A stretch of DNA of 64,000 nucleotides, taken from the NCBI GenBank assembly GCA_037127255.1, contig JBANSL010000004.1, positions 49,611,702 to 49,675,701 on the forward strand. The letters are read 5' to 3'. Made by a program: the position numbers and the translations under genes. This DNA comes from Persicaria tinctoria (lineage: Eukaryota > Streptophyta > Magnoliopsida > Caryophyllales > Polygonaceae). The notes beneath the pieces are model-generated. The model was given only the letters and a program-made list of their open reading frames with translations. It searched no databases and was not told the DNA's origin. Positions 1 to 10,286 of the stretch are shown here, piece after piece. The number at the start of each line of letters is the position of its first letter. Position 1 is the first letter of the stretch.

Positions 1-15
1 AGGAGTTGGCGTCGA

Positions 16-576
16 CTAGGCATACATCGATGACAACTCTGAATTGGACATAGGACTGTACTGCTGCAAGAAGGTACTCGACATTGGGTTAGAAAGATCA
101 AATTCGACCAAAAAATCAGAACTTACTTTGAATGCAAGGTTGGTCGATCTCGAGTTGGGTTCCTCGATCTCGAGGAAAATCATCGAGGTTGCTTCGTCGG
201 CTTCTGGTGTGCCTATAGGGAGCAAGGTAGTCGATATCGAGGATGACTGCTCGATATCGAGTAAATGTAGAAGACTTACCGTTTCTGGAGGGCTGGTGCT
301 TGTCGATCTCGAGCATGGTTCCTCGATATCGAGGAGTTCAGTGGAGGTCGACTTGGTCTGCTCGGCGTCAGGTGAGTCGTTCAGCTCTGCCGATAATGCG
401 TCGTCGAAGATCTCCTCCTCGCTTGATTCTGCTGCAACCAGTTCCTCCTCTGCTAGTACAGATTCTGCCTTTCCTTCTTCTTGTATCAAGAGTTGTTCTG
501 CAGGCTCATCACAGGAGATAAAATTGAATTTTGAATATATAGCTTTAATTTCATCTCCGATGGTGAAAGTATTCAA
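16..576 (-). pseudogene. Element A C-terminal Asp/Glu/Ser linker region after protease
   Basis: This 186-codon open frame follows the protease. It is acidic near its start and then has repeats alternating L-D-I-E with S-R-S or S-I-S, each encoded by a TCGA-NN-TCGA box (boxes at 146, 166, 235, 255, 303 and 323). It corresponds to the linker between protease and the integrase-like tail in elements G and H, but it ends at a stop near position 16 before any tail. A duplicated stretch of about 33 bp (near 555-587 and 596-632) repeats the end of the protease, so the frame seems to have been rebuilt locally. It has no independent start and no recognisable enzymatic domain. Confidence 0.5.
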
Positions 577-1457
577 TAATCTCCGATGAGATTATTGAAG
601 AAGTATTCAATAATCTCATCTCCGATGGTGAAAGTAAGAATTCCCCATTTCACTCCAATGTTGGCATCAGCAGTTGCTAGGAAAGGTCGCCCTAGGATGA
701 TGGGGCAAGCTGGGTCCTCTGCCATTTCGACTACAAGAAAATCTGTAGGGACAAAGAATCTACCAACTTTAACAGGAACATTATCAACAATACTTGTAGG
801 GATTACCACGGTGTTGTTGGCCATGTAGAGGTTGGCATCAATTGGTTCCAGGGAACCTATCTTTACCTTCGACTAGATGGATAGGGGCATGATGCTGACA
901 CTTGCTCCTAGGTCACACAATGCTTTAAATCTATGATGACCAAGTCCAACAGTGATAGCAAACTTACCTGGGTCAGGTCGCTTCTCAGGGAAATCCATCT
1001 TCTTGCACTCCTTAGCAATCTCAGTCATCGATCGCTTGTTGCTGAGAATCTCCTTGAGGAACTTGACGTAGGCAGGCATCTCGTGAAGAGCTTCTGTAAA
1101 AGGGATAGTAACATTCAGACTCTGAAGCAATTTCACAAAACGCTGAAACTTACCGTCTGTTGGATCTTTTTGGTTTTTGAAAGGGAATGGGAGCGTCTTC
1201 TTAGTTTTCTGAGTCAGAACAGCTTCCAGAGGTGGTGAGGACTCCTCGACGTCGGCTTGCTCCTTCTCGATCTCGACAATTGTGTCATTGATCTCGACCA
1301 AAGTAGTCGATCTCGGCTTGCTTGGTTGTGCAGATGCGTCAGAGCTCTTCTTCTCTTCTGTGTCGAGGAGGACTTTGTCGATATCGACCGATATCGAGTT
1401 TCTGTTGTTCTGTGTCGAGGACGGTTTTGCCCTTCCTTTCTTCATCCTCTGGCTCAT
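573..1457 (-). pseudogene. Element A aspartic protease (DLGAS type), broken
   Basis: Retropepsin-like protease that would process the Gag polyprotein. The upper frame (873-1457) holds an acidic linker, then a conserved helix-rich stretch (IPFTEALHEMP), then the catalytic motif C-D-L-G-A-S. A stop codon at about 873-875 cuts the protein just after IMPLSI. The lower frame (573-824) resumes with the flap-like NNTVVIPT segment and the second conserved motif ILGRPFLATADA. Family knowledge: DLGAS takes the place of DTG/DSG in plant Athila/Tat-like proteases. The linker contains TCGA-NN-TCGA boxes near 1379-1400 and 1268-1310. Confidence 0.75.
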
Positions 1458-2124
1458 GCAGTTTGTGACCGCTCCGCAACTTTACAACAACTACATGTCC
1501 GTGCTGCCCCTTAGGATTCGGTTTTGTATGTCCTGGGAGCTGCCCGAATGGTTGTGGAATCTGCGCCGCGAACTGACCCATCTGAGTCTCGATGTTTCTC
1601 TTCCAGATGTCTAGCTCCCTAAATTTGGCATTGATATTCTGGAACTGATTGTTGATGGTGCCTTGATTCCGGCGCCTCTCGTCGAGGATGAGCTGTAAAT
1701 CATCCTTCTTTTGATCCCTTTCTGGATGTCCTAGAGCTCTGTATGGCTGGGGGTTCCCAGAAGGACCTTGGTTCCGTTGAGGTTGATAGAACCTTTGGTC
1801 CCCCATATAGCGATTAGGACCCCCTGCGTAAGCTGCCTCTTCGTGAATTTTTGCCATCCTGACTTGCTCTGTATGCGGGCACTCAGTAGTGGTGTGCCGT
1901 TGTAAACCACATTCGATGCAAGGTTGGTTGACAGAGAGATATTTGACTTGCTTGAGGAGCTTACGATTCTGATCTCTTTAGTACTGCTCCTTGACGTCAG
2001 GGTCTATCTCCTTAGGAGGCTCATAGAGAGGCATGGATGGGGCTGGTCTGGCATAGGCGTTCTCATCATAGTTTGTAGAAGCCCCATATTTGTTGTCATA
2101 ATTGGTGAGCTTGTCGAGTACACC
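1339..2124 (-). pseudogene. Element A Gag C-terminal part with CCHC zinc knuckle
   Basis: After the gag stop the same protein continues in other frames. A zinc knuckle C-X2-C-X4-H-X4-C (C-I-E-C-G...H...C) is encoded around 1885-1925. It is followed by a Gln/Asn/Pro-rich stretch, the conserved YRALGHPERDQ-like segment, a short predicted coiled coil (NNQFQNINAKF) and a basic KLRSG segment. This is the nucleocapsid-like RNA-binding half of Gag. Frameshifts near 2100-2125 and at its downstream end show that this copy is inactive. Confidence 0.7.
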
Positions 2125-2913
2125 TCATGCGTCGTTTGGTGGCATCGTCAGATACTCATTGCGAGTATACTGGTTGATCCTGTCTTTAGTGACTTGGCCA
2201 AGAGAATTGAAAAAGACCTCTTGAATGAAATAGGGTGGCTGTCCATAAGTAGGGTAAGATCGCAGTAGCTCCTTGTATCGTTCCCATGCTTTTTCCAATG
2301 GCTCCCTTGGCTTCTGTTTGAAAGCTGTAATCTTTTGGCGGAGGAGTGCTTTCTTGGCAGGAGGGAAGAATTTGTTGAGGAACTCCTGCTCTACTTGAGC
2401 CCATGTTGTGAGGGATCGTGGCTTCAGTCCTTCTAGCCACTTCAATGTAGGACCGGCGAGAGACCAGCGAAAGGCCTTCATCTTGACATATTCCAGAGTA
2501 GTACCTTCAGCAAGAATACGGCACATGTCAGAAAAATTGGTAATATGCTCAAGAGGACATTCATTAAACCTTCCATGAAAAGCATTGTTTTTAAGTTCTA
2601 TAAGAAATTGAGTGCGAATTTCAAAGTTATTTTGAGGGATTAGAATGGCCGATTCAGGCACGACGAGAGTCGGGTGCATATAATCCTCAACAGTGGTTAG
2701 GTATTGGGCAAGCTCAGCTTCCGCTTGTTCCCTTCCTGCTTTCTCAGCGGCGATAGCAGCATCTTTAGCGGCTAGTTCCCTTGTAAGCCTCGCAATCAAC
2801 TGTTCTTGTGTCTTTGCGGCAGCCATGGCTCTTTGCAGTTTAGCTTTGATGTGTAGAAGGCGTTCTGGTTCGTCTAAGCCGTCAAACTCAGGTGGTTGAC
2901 CAGAACGGCACAT
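2125..2913 (-). pseudogene. Element A Gag N-terminal and capsid region
   Basis: 262 codons starting at an ATG (2911-2913) about 60 nt after the PBS, the same position as in B and D. An N-terminal helical, coiled-coil-like region rich in Ala/Glu/Arg is followed by the conserved EDYMHPTLV block and then the Retrotrans_gag-like core with motifs RWSLAGP, LKWLEGL and FLNKFFP. It forms the particle shell in related elements. The frame ends early at 2125 (after MPPNDA), where B and D continue. The break is a frameshift, because the knuckle is encoded just downstream in another frame. Confidence 0.8.
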
Positions 2914-2975
2914 ACACCTATAAAGTAACTCAAAGTAGATGTGAGATTTAACTACCTAAGGCGCGAATGATAGCT

Positions 2976-2993
2976 TCCCCAGCAACGGCGCCA
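2976..2993 (-). other. Primer binding site, tRNA-Asp type (element A)
   Basis: The plus strand reads TCCCCAGCAACGGCGCCA. It equals the 3' end of plant tRNA-Asp with one mismatch (A for G at the sixth base). It sits 3 nt from the LTR end. Confidence 0.9.
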
Positions 2994-3189
2994 ATTTGTT
3001 GTAAGAGGAAATCGAGAATGCAAAACGGTAAGTAAATAAAGTAAAGCAAACCGATCAAATCCCAGCAAATAATGTTCAAGACTTCCTCCAATGTAGTAAG
3101 AGAAAGTCTGGTACGAATCCACGAGGAAGCTGGTCAGCGGATCCTAGGCAGCGGTGGAATCTCACGGTTAGAAGTCGACAACAGGTGCT

Positions 3190-3400
3190 CGATCTCGACT
3201 AAGGTTAGTCGACAGAAGATCGGGCAAGTCGAACAGCGCAACAACAGTCACAGGGTTTAGTCGATCTCGACAAGTGCTTCCTCGAGATCGAGTAAAGATG
3301 CTAAGTGGAGTTGGGTCTTGGTCGAGTTCCTGCACACAGAAGCTACCACGATCTTGGATCGGGAATTAGTAGTCGAGATCGACCAGTTTTGGTCGAGATC
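3190..3400. repeat. TCGA-NN-TCGA box cluster in R/U5 of LTR A
   Basis: Boxes include 3190, a complementary pair near 3264 and 3285 (TC centre, then GA centre) and a pair near 3379 and 3399 (GA centres). The cluster lies downstream of the TATA box, so it is expected to be transcribed. Confidence 0.75.
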
Positions 3401-3777
3401 GACAAGGGCAGAAAAGTAAAAACAAAGCAATTTCGGTTTTGTAACTTTGTGAATTAAAGAAAACTTCCAAGATTAGGGTTTGCGACAACGATTACCATGC
3501 AAGCGGAATATAAATCACAAAAGGCGGTGACTTTATCAATAAAGGAAAAGGCTTTCACCTAATCCGACAAGTAGGAATATAAATCTCGCGATAAATAACC
3601 CTAATTGCATCTATTCCTTTTCATAATTAGCATTTATAATCTTTTGAATAGAAATCCTAATTAGTACCCAAGTTTCACAACATGAGTTCTTCATTTTCTC
3701 AATCAAAGATGAAGTACATAGGGAATAGATTAAGATAACGATAAAATACCTCCTTTTTGCAATCGCTAATCCACCAA

Positions 3778-3840
3778 CATGGCTCTCGTTGGGCTCACCC
3801 CAACCCCAGAAGTAGGTGGACTACTCGCGCCTCATCGCAA
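3778..3840 (-). other. Conserved block of the LTR R region (element A)
   Basis: About 60 nt, including AGGTGGACTACTCGCGCCTC, nearly identical in every long LTR of the window (also near 9048, 14115, 16550, 24627, 50513, 55460 and 57740) while the flanks diverge. It is downstream of the TATA box and therefore transcribed. Function unknown. Confidence 0.7.
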
Positions 3841-4015
3841 TCACAGACATTGATTTGAAAGAAATAACTTGCAATAAACTAATATTCAAAGTCTTTACAA
3901 TCCCGGCACTCAACTTTCGTTGAACGCCAAAACCCTAAAACCTTTGAACACCTAAAACCTCTATGTGTAACTGTGTCTCTGAAATTGAATGAATAGAAAT
4001 CAGCCCCATGGGCTT

Positions 4016-4023
4016 TATTTATA
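4016..4023 (-). promoter_or_regulatory. TATA box of LTR A
   Basis: TATAAATA on the minus strand, followed by AAGCCC. The same context occurs in all long LTRs here. Confidence 0.65.
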
Positions 4024-4281
4024 AGCTTCTAAACCTTGCTACTCAAGGATATAAACATATATCTATATCTAAATCTATATCTAAAACATTAAAGATAAAT
4101 AAATGCGATAACATAATTAAATCTAAAAAAAGGAAATTATATCTAAAAGTCTTCAAGTGGATAAATCTCTCTTCTTCATGATAGATGTTGATAAATCGGA
4201 TAGACTCGGCTATCTTCGGCTCCAAGGATTTCCAAACCGAGTAGGACTGGCCAACGCGTTACGCATCTTCTGGAAGCTTCC

Positions 4282-4878
4282 TCGATCTCGAGGAGTTTCC
4301 TCGATCTCGATTAACTTTGGTCATCGACTTCAGTGGCTCGGCATGTCGACTAGCTCTTCCTCGGACTGTCTCGGACATTGGCTCCTGGGGTTCATCGATC
4401 TCGAGGACTTTCCTCGATCTCGACGAGAAAGGCTTCGTCGATTTTGCTGGCTCGGTCATGTCGGGTAGCTGGTCCTCGACACTGCTCGGACACAGGCTCA
4501 CAGGGTTCCTCGATCTCGAGTAGTAGTGTTGATCAAGGCTTGGTCTGGTGTTGTCGAGCAGCATCTCTTCGACATTGCTCGGGGAGTGTGATCTGGCATT
4601 TGTCGATATCGAGTACATAACTCGACATCGAGGAGAGTGTTGCTCTGCTCCGGGTTGTCTGCTCAAGTCGGGTAATTCTCCTCGACATCCTCAACCAGGG
4701 TGTCCTCGACTCCAGCCATGGTCTTCAAGGCTTAGTCGATCTCGAGTAGCCAACTCGATATTGAGGAGTTTTGCTGGAGTCGGGTAACTCTGCTCCTTGG
4801 CTTCTCGACCTGGTGTTCTCCGATCAGTGGGTGTCCGGGCATGATTTGTCGATATCGAGTACTATTCATCGATATCGA
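4282..4878. repeat. Array of paired TCGA-NN-TCGA palindromes in U3 of LTR A
   Basis: Pairs start at 4282, 4395, 4510, 4603, 4736 and 4849. Within a pair the two boxes start 19 bp apart in five cases and 20 bp in the last. The DNA between pairs is weakly repeated too (GTGGCTCGG..GTCGA..CTGCTCGGACA), so this is a diverged tandem array of units of about 93-133 bp. The second box of the third pair (4529) is degenerate. Confidence 0.85.
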
Positions 4879-5088
4879 GTAGACTTGCTGCTTCTGTCTT
4901 TGCTTCTTGGTTTTCTCCCGAAATTGCTTCATATTCTGTAATATTAAACAGAAACTTATGTAGATCTGTATTTCTGGCAAATAAGCATATACTACATAAA
5001 TTCGACATATTCCCAACCCGAAATATGCAAAGTGTATAGAATATGGAACTAAAATATGCATACGAACATGGCTACTTTAGAGACATTA

Positions 5089-5764
5089 TGTTGTTGGGAC
5101 ATTTCAAAGGGGTGTTTGTCTGCAACCTTTATATTAAACGATGACCTTTTTTGTATTTGATCCGAGTATAATCGGATGCTTGGGCCATTTGGGAAAGTCA
5201 TCAATTTCTAGGGATGAAGCTATACATAATCACATGCTATTGAAGAAGACCTTAGTTTTCGATCCCGAAGGCTATTATCGATTGTGTGTTGTCTTAGTAA
5301 TGACTTGGTTTTTTTTTTCCGGTGGACTGAATTGGGATAGAGATTGCATCTATAGTATTGTGCTGGTGTGGTTGCAACCTTGCTAGATGGATTTAGTGTG
5401 TGTAAAGTGAGACAAGAAACTACAGAGGCCTTCAGGAACTTATCACAATAGAGTGGCCTTTCCTTTTACTAGTGTGGTTGCTAGGAATTTGATGGTAAAA
5501 GAGTTTAGTATAATATCTATGATTCCATGAAATTTCCTTCGGACGATCCTTCTTTGTGCTTTATGGATGTTATTGATACTATGACACAAGATTGCTTTTA
5601 TTTGGAATGTGTTAATGAGATGGAGGAAGCTTTACATGCCCATATATATAGATGAGATTTCTAGAAATTATTCTTTGTCATCTACTCTGCAGGAGTCTAT
5701 ATTGGCTTTAGATAGTCGACCTCGCACTTATGTGCCATAAAGGGAAGACCGCATTGAGCTAACC
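5089..5764 (+). other. Non-coding or degraded stretch; Athila-like pro-RT linker remnant in its right half
   Basis: 5089-5530 shows no recognisable feature. 5530-5760 can be read, with stops, as an acidic PSDDPSLCFMDVIDTM-like stretch of the kind found between protease and reverse transcriptase in Athila-like elements, leading into the RT scrap at 5765. Recognition of the linker is tentative. Confidence 0.35.
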
Positions 5765-6043
5765 ATGCCAAGCGAAAATCTTCTCCCCTCCATCATCCAG
5801 GCACTTGATATTGAATTTAAACAACTCCCTAGTCACCTTAAATATGCTTTTCTTGGTAAGAATGATACTTTGCCTGTCATAATTTCTAACAAACTCACTT
5901 TTGAGCAGGAGGAGCGATTAGTGACTGTTATGAAGAAGAAAAAGGAGGCTTTAGGGTGGACGATTGCAGACATTAAGGGCATCAGTCCCACCCTATGCAT
6001 GCACAGAATACCGTTGCAGGATGATGCCAAGCCATCTTGGCAA
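5765..6043 (+). pseudogene. N-terminal fragment of an Athila-like reverse transcriptase (element E)
   Basis: About 90 codons containing LPSHLKYAFLG, a segment typical of the start of the RT domain in plant Ty3/gypsy pol, then GWTIADIKGISPTLCMHRI and DDAKPS. It stops abruptly after KPSWQPQ at about 6043-6048, where the sequence switches to LTR sequence. The polymerase palm motifs, RNase H and integrase are all missing. This is the only reverse transcriptase sequence I recognise in the window. Confidence 0.8.
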
Positions 6044-6047
6044 CCGC

Positions 6048-6962
6048 AAGGGTTTTTGCCGACCCTTGTGAACCTTATTTAGGTTCTTTTCAGTTTATTT
6101 CTCCGCGTGTGTGGCTATTGGTGAAACTATGAACACCATTAGAGAGAGAGAGAGAGAGAGAGAGAATTGGCCAATGAGTTGCTATACTCATAGTTTCGCA
6201 TGTTATTCGAAGACATGGTTGTTTGGATTGTGAGGATTTGTGTTTATTTGATTATTCATGTTCTTAGTTATCATCTTGTACTTAATTTATATTTGTTTTC
6301 CTTTCTATGTCTAATCAACATGTTAGGAATTGCATCTCTAGCTATGAATTCATTTTTGTTTTCTCGATAGCAAACAAAGGTATTGATGATAGTGATGTCT
6401 CTTTGTCTTTGTAGTGGATTATTTTAGTTGATCTATGTTGAGGATATTTGATTAGGATTGAGTTCGGTATGCGCCTATCTGTCTTGATTGAATAGAGTCA
6501 ATGTGACAATTGGTCTAAGTACTTGAGTTCTTAATGCTATTCTTTAGTGATATTGAATAAGACGAGTGAATCTTTGCGGATCTATCAACTTTAGTCAAGT
6601 AGACCTAAGAATATGAATAATTGATAAATCAGTCTGAGGATCATGAATTTAAACCATTGTTAGAGAATTACAGGTGAAATGTTATTTCTACTTTGATATC
6701 AATTTGATTTGCAATCTGTTTACTTTTATTTATTTGTTTCTTGTCAAAAGGTTATTGCTTTGCTTTAAAGAGTCTTGTCCAGAGTCATTGAATAGGAAAT
6801 CGCTTCCCCCTATGGGTTCGACACCGGATTTTATCGCTATACTAGTAGTTATTTGGTTTATCATGTGATTGGTTGCCTAATATATTGGTTGTGTGTTTAA
6901 GTTTGGATTTTTATTACTATTTTGCAAAGGGCGAAAGTGCCAACGACATTCGTCCCGCACCA
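6048..6962 (+). repeat. 3' part of an Athila-like LTR (element E)
   Basis: Closely matches 46676-47637 (the LTR of element J), including an (AG)n tract at 6141-6165, and ends CGCACCA just before a PBS. Its 5' part is missing: the sequence joins directly to the RT fragment with a short shared GGGTTTTT. It is a truncated or recombined LTR. Confidence 0.8.
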
Positions 6963-6968
6963 AATTCT

Positions 6969-6986
6969 TGGCGCCGTTGCCGGGGA
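6969..6986 (+). other. Primer binding site, tRNA-Asp type (element E)
   Basis: TGGCGCCGTTGCCGGGGA, a perfect 18-nt complement of the plant tRNA-Asp 3' end. Confidence 0.92.
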
Positions 6987-7054
6987 GAAGAAAGGAGTTT
7001 GTTTTTCTTTAACTCTATCAATCACTCTTTATTTTAAGTTTGTTTTGTCTTTGC

Positions 7055-8203
7055 ATGGTTCGAACCAGTTCATCTAATTCATCATCTTTATCTTTTGATC
7101 CCGAGGTTGAAAGATCTTTCCGATTGAAGAGGAGGCTCGTGTTTGAGACAAACGAAGAGATGGCAAACGCTGTTGTTAATCCGCCAAGAAGGACCCTGAG
7201 AAACCTAAAGGAGCTTGATTTGAGTGTTCAACCACTTGCAATTAGTCTTTCGGATCTCCCTGAGGGTTCAAGATTTGAGTTCAAGTCGAATTGGTCATCT
7301 ATTCTGCCTTACTTTCATGGATTGCCTGGGTCGGGGGCAAACAAGCACCTCGCTACCTTTGTGAGTTTGTGTGATAGACTGAGACCCCAAGGCTTGTCTG
7401 ACGACCAATTGATGTTGAGAGTGTTCCCCTTTACTCTAAATGATGCTACAAGCGATTGGCTTTACTACCTACCCCTAGAAAGCATTACTACTTGGTTGTA
7501 ATTGAAGAAAGCTTTCCTGCAAAAGTACTTTCCTACAACTCGCCTCAACACACTTAAGAAGGAGTTGTCCAGTAATGAGCAATCACCTACGGAGAGTCTT
7601 TATGAGTATGTTGAGAGGTTCAAGAAGCTTAAGGGTAGTTGCCCACAACACCTTATACCCGAGGATGATCTAGTTCTATATCTTTATGAAGTCTTGCTTG
7701 ACACCGATAGAAGTTTCATCAATGCTACTAGCGGAGGAGATATTTTGGATAAAACACCTCAGGAAGCAATACAGATTTTTGAAGGGTTGGCTAATGCATC
7801 GCAGCAATATGGGAAACACAAAGGAATTAGAGGAGTTCATAAGTTGGATAGTTCGAGAGATGGACACAAGGATGATATCGATAGGCTTATAGAGATCGTG
7901 AACAAGATGGTTATGAATCAACCCCATTAGCCTAGACCTTGTGGAGTTTGTGGAGATCGAACTCATCCGAATGATAAGGGTCTCTTGATTCAGGAGGGCA
8001 CCGCTGAAGTGAATGTTGTGGATTATGGACCTCGCCGCAACTTTGGTAACAACTACAATCAAGGCTACAATTCAAACTACCAAAGTGGATTCAACGGAAG
8101 AGGCCAGCAACAACAAGTTCCTTTTCAAAGACGACAATATGACAATCGTCCTAAAAACACTCAACAAGATATCAGAGATGAGACACTTTTCTCACTATGC
8201 TAA
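7055..8203 (+). pseudogene. Athila-like Gag with two in-frame stops (element E)
   Basis: The first ATG after the PBS is at 7055. One frame runs to 8203 with a TAA at 7499-7501 and a TAG at 7928-7930. The core has a Retrotrans_gag-like region (LPYFHGLPGSGANKHL, FPFTLNDATSDWLYYLP, LKKAFLQKYFPTTR, YVERFKKLKGSCP). Near 7940 a degenerate knuckle C-X2-C-X4-H-X4-G has lost its last Cys. The end is Asn/Gln/Arg-rich. It is clearly different from the Gag of A, B, D, G and H, so E belongs to another family. Confidence 0.85.
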
Positions 8204-8225
8204 CAAAATATATATATCACATAAT

Positions 8226-8321
8226 ACTTCACTCACTTCCTAACGTTGAGTAGCTTAACCATAAATTTATTTAACACACACACACACACACTTCACTCAC
8301 TTCCTCACGTTGAGTAGCTTA
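8226..8321. repeat. 32-bp direct repeat flanking a (CA)n spacer
   Basis: 8226-8257 and 8290-8321 match at 31 of 32 positions (ACTTCACTCACTTCCT...GAGTAGCTTA). They enclose an AT stretch and (CA)n. The second copy abuts the truncated left end of element D. Confidence 0.85.
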
Positions 8322-9289
8322 TACAAAATAGAACTAAGGTAAAGCACACCAGATTCCGTCCCTTGCAAATAATTACAAGACCTCCTCCCGATGCAGCAGT
8401 GGGAAGTCCGGATCAATCCACGAGGAAGCGTGTCAGCGGATCCTAGGCAGCAGAGTAATCTCACGCACAGAAGTCGACCACAGATGTCCTCGATCTCGAC
8501 TAGGGTTAGTCGACATGAGATCGAACAAGTCGAACACAGTGCAGCAGCAGCTCCTGGCGTTTTTGGTCGAGATCTAGGAAGACTTACTCGAGATCGAGTA
8601 GACTTGTCGACGTCGGGTTGGCTTTGTCGCTCACCTGCACACATAAGCTACAACGATTTGGATCGAGAATCAGTACTCGATATCGAGGAGTGCAAGTCGA
8701 TATCGAGGAAGACAGAAAACTAAAATGAAATAAAGTAAAGACAAATGCTTTGGGATTCTCGAAATAAACTTTATGTAAAAGATTTCCAAGATTGGGGTTT
8801 GCAAAAACGATAACTAAGCATGCATAAGGCAGAAATAAAACAGATAATCATGTAACTTGCATCGAAGGACTTAAGCTTACGCCTTTTCCAACAATTAGAC
8901 AACTCTTTCAAGAAACCCTAATTGTCTCTACCGATTTTATGTTTACAATCCAAGTTGTTAGCATGGACCTCCATTAGATGGGTAATAAACACATAACAAG
9001 TAGTAGATACACAGAACATGATAAAAGTCGGATCTTTACCCCAAACACGCATGGCTATCATAGGGCTCGCCCCAACCCTAGAAGTGGGTGGACTACTCGC
9101 GCTTCATCGCAACCTCGAACATTGATGTATGAAAACTTGCATTAAACTAAATTCAAAGTCTTTACAAGCCCGCCAATCCAACTTTCGTTGAATGCCAAAA
9201 CCCTAAAACCTTCGAACTCCTAAACGTCTCTGTGAACTACTTCTCTAGCTTGTCAATTAGATGATTCCTAAAATCAGCCCCATGGGCTT

Positions 9290-9297
9290 TATTTATA
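9290..9297 (-). promoter_or_regulatory. TATA box of the D 3' LTR
   Basis: TATAAATA on the minus strand in the shared context before AAGCCC. Confidence 0.6.
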
Positions 9298-9557
9298 GTC
9301 TTCTACTCCTTGCTATTCAAGGATAGAATATCTCTATCTTTATCTAAATCTATATCTAAAAGCTTAATGATAAATAAATGCAATAAAGGAATTAAATATA
9401 AAAAGGAAATTATATCTAAATGTCTTCAAGTGGATAAATCTTCTCTTCCATGATGGATCTTGATAGAATCGGATAGACTCGGCAATCATCGGCCCCAAGG
9501 AATCCCAATCCGAGTAGGATAGCTCAAACTGCGTTACGCGGCTTCTGGAATGTTTCT

Positions 9558-10035
9558 TCGATCTCGAGGAGTTTCCTCGATATCGAGTAAAATGGTGCCG
9601 TCGACATCAGTGGCTCGGCATCTCGGGTTGCTCTTCCTCGACATGCTCGCACATTGGTTCTCTGCTCTCCTCAATCTCGAGTATCTTACTCGATCTCGAG
9701 TAGTGTGGCTTTATCGACTTGGCTCTTGGTGGTGTCGAGTAGCTCCTCTTCGACACTGCTCGGACAAGTGCTCTCGGCTTTGTTGATATCGAGGACTTTC
9801 CTCGGTATCAAGGAGTGGTGTTACTCTGTGTCCGGGTGTCTGGCCAGGTCGGGTAATTCTCCTCGGCATCCTCGATCATCTCATCCTCGACTCCGGGCAT
9901 GGTCTTCAACTCTTGTCGATCTCGAGTACAATACCCGATCTCGATTAAAGCTGGAGTTAGGTTGGTGTGTCTTCAGCTCCTCGATCAGTGATGTGCCCAG
10001 ACATGTGTTGTCGATATCGATGAAATGAAGTCGAT
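9558..10035. repeat. Paired TCGA palindrome array in U3 of the D 3' LTR
   Basis: Five pairs about 97-133 bp apart (near 9560, 9673, 9786, 9918 and 10014). Within pairs the starts are 19 or 20 bp apart. Several boxes carry one C-to-T or G-to-A change (TCAATCTCGA, CCGATCTCGA), as expected if CpG sites decay. Confidence 0.8.
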
Positions 10036-10249
10036 ATCTAGTAAACTTTAGCCTCCGCCTTTGCTTCTTGGTTTTCTCCCGAAATGGCTCCATATTCTGC
10101 AATATTAAACAGAAACTTATGTAGATCTCCATTTCTGACAAATAAGCATATACTACATAAATTCGACATATTCCCAACCCGAAATATGCAAAGTGTATAG
10201 AATATGGAACTAAAATATGCATAAAAACATGGCTACTTTAGAGACATCA

Positions 10250-10286
10250 AATCACCCCATACTTAGACTTGCTTGTCCTCAAGCAA
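10250..10286 (-). other. Polypurine tract with upstream AGGA-loop hairpin (element D)
   Basis: Minus strand: hairpin TTGCTTG-AGGA-CAAGCAA (10286 to 10269), a short linker, then AAGTATGGGGTG and the LTR. It primes plus-strand DNA synthesis in such elements (family knowledge). Confidence 0.8.

Larger units (their letters stand above)
1..5088 (-). mobile_element. Element A: gag-pro LTR retrotransposon, 3' part outside window
   Basis: In minus-strand order: 5' LTR (5088 to 2997), PBS (2993 to 2976), gag, CCHC knuckle, linker, protease and C-terminal linker running off the left edge. No reverse transcriptase or integrase coding is seen in the part present. The frames are interrupted by stops and frameshifts, so this copy is dead. 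Order and motifs match elements D, G and H in the same window. Confidence 0.85.
2997..5088 (-). repeat. 5' LTR of element A
   Basis: About 2.09 kb. On the plus strand it starts TGTTGTAAGAGG and ends near GAGACATTA, by alignment with the D and F LTRs. It has a reverse TATA box at 4016-4023, a conserved 60-nt block at 3778-3840, TCGA box pairs in U3 (4282-4878) and further pairs in R/U5 (3190-3400). The partner LTR lies outside the window, so age cannot be estimated. Confidence 0.85.
8322..10249 (-). repeat. 3' LTR of element D (left-truncated)
   Basis: Aligns with 13397-15236. It begins inside the LTR (TACAAAATAGAAC) rather than at TGTTGTAG. It ends ...GAGACATCA next to the polypurine tract. 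TATA box at 9290-9297, conserved R block near 9046-9110, and TCGA pairs in both R/U5 and U3. Confidence 0.85.

Noticed and set aside
5141..5386. 81-codon ORF left of the RT fragment
   Set aside because: No recognisable family, no conservation within the window, lies in decayed DNA.
6969..6986. tRNA-Asp 3' end sequence as a tRNA gene (also at the other PBS sites)
   Set aside because: Only 18 nt match and each sits next to an LTR end, so they are primer binding sites.
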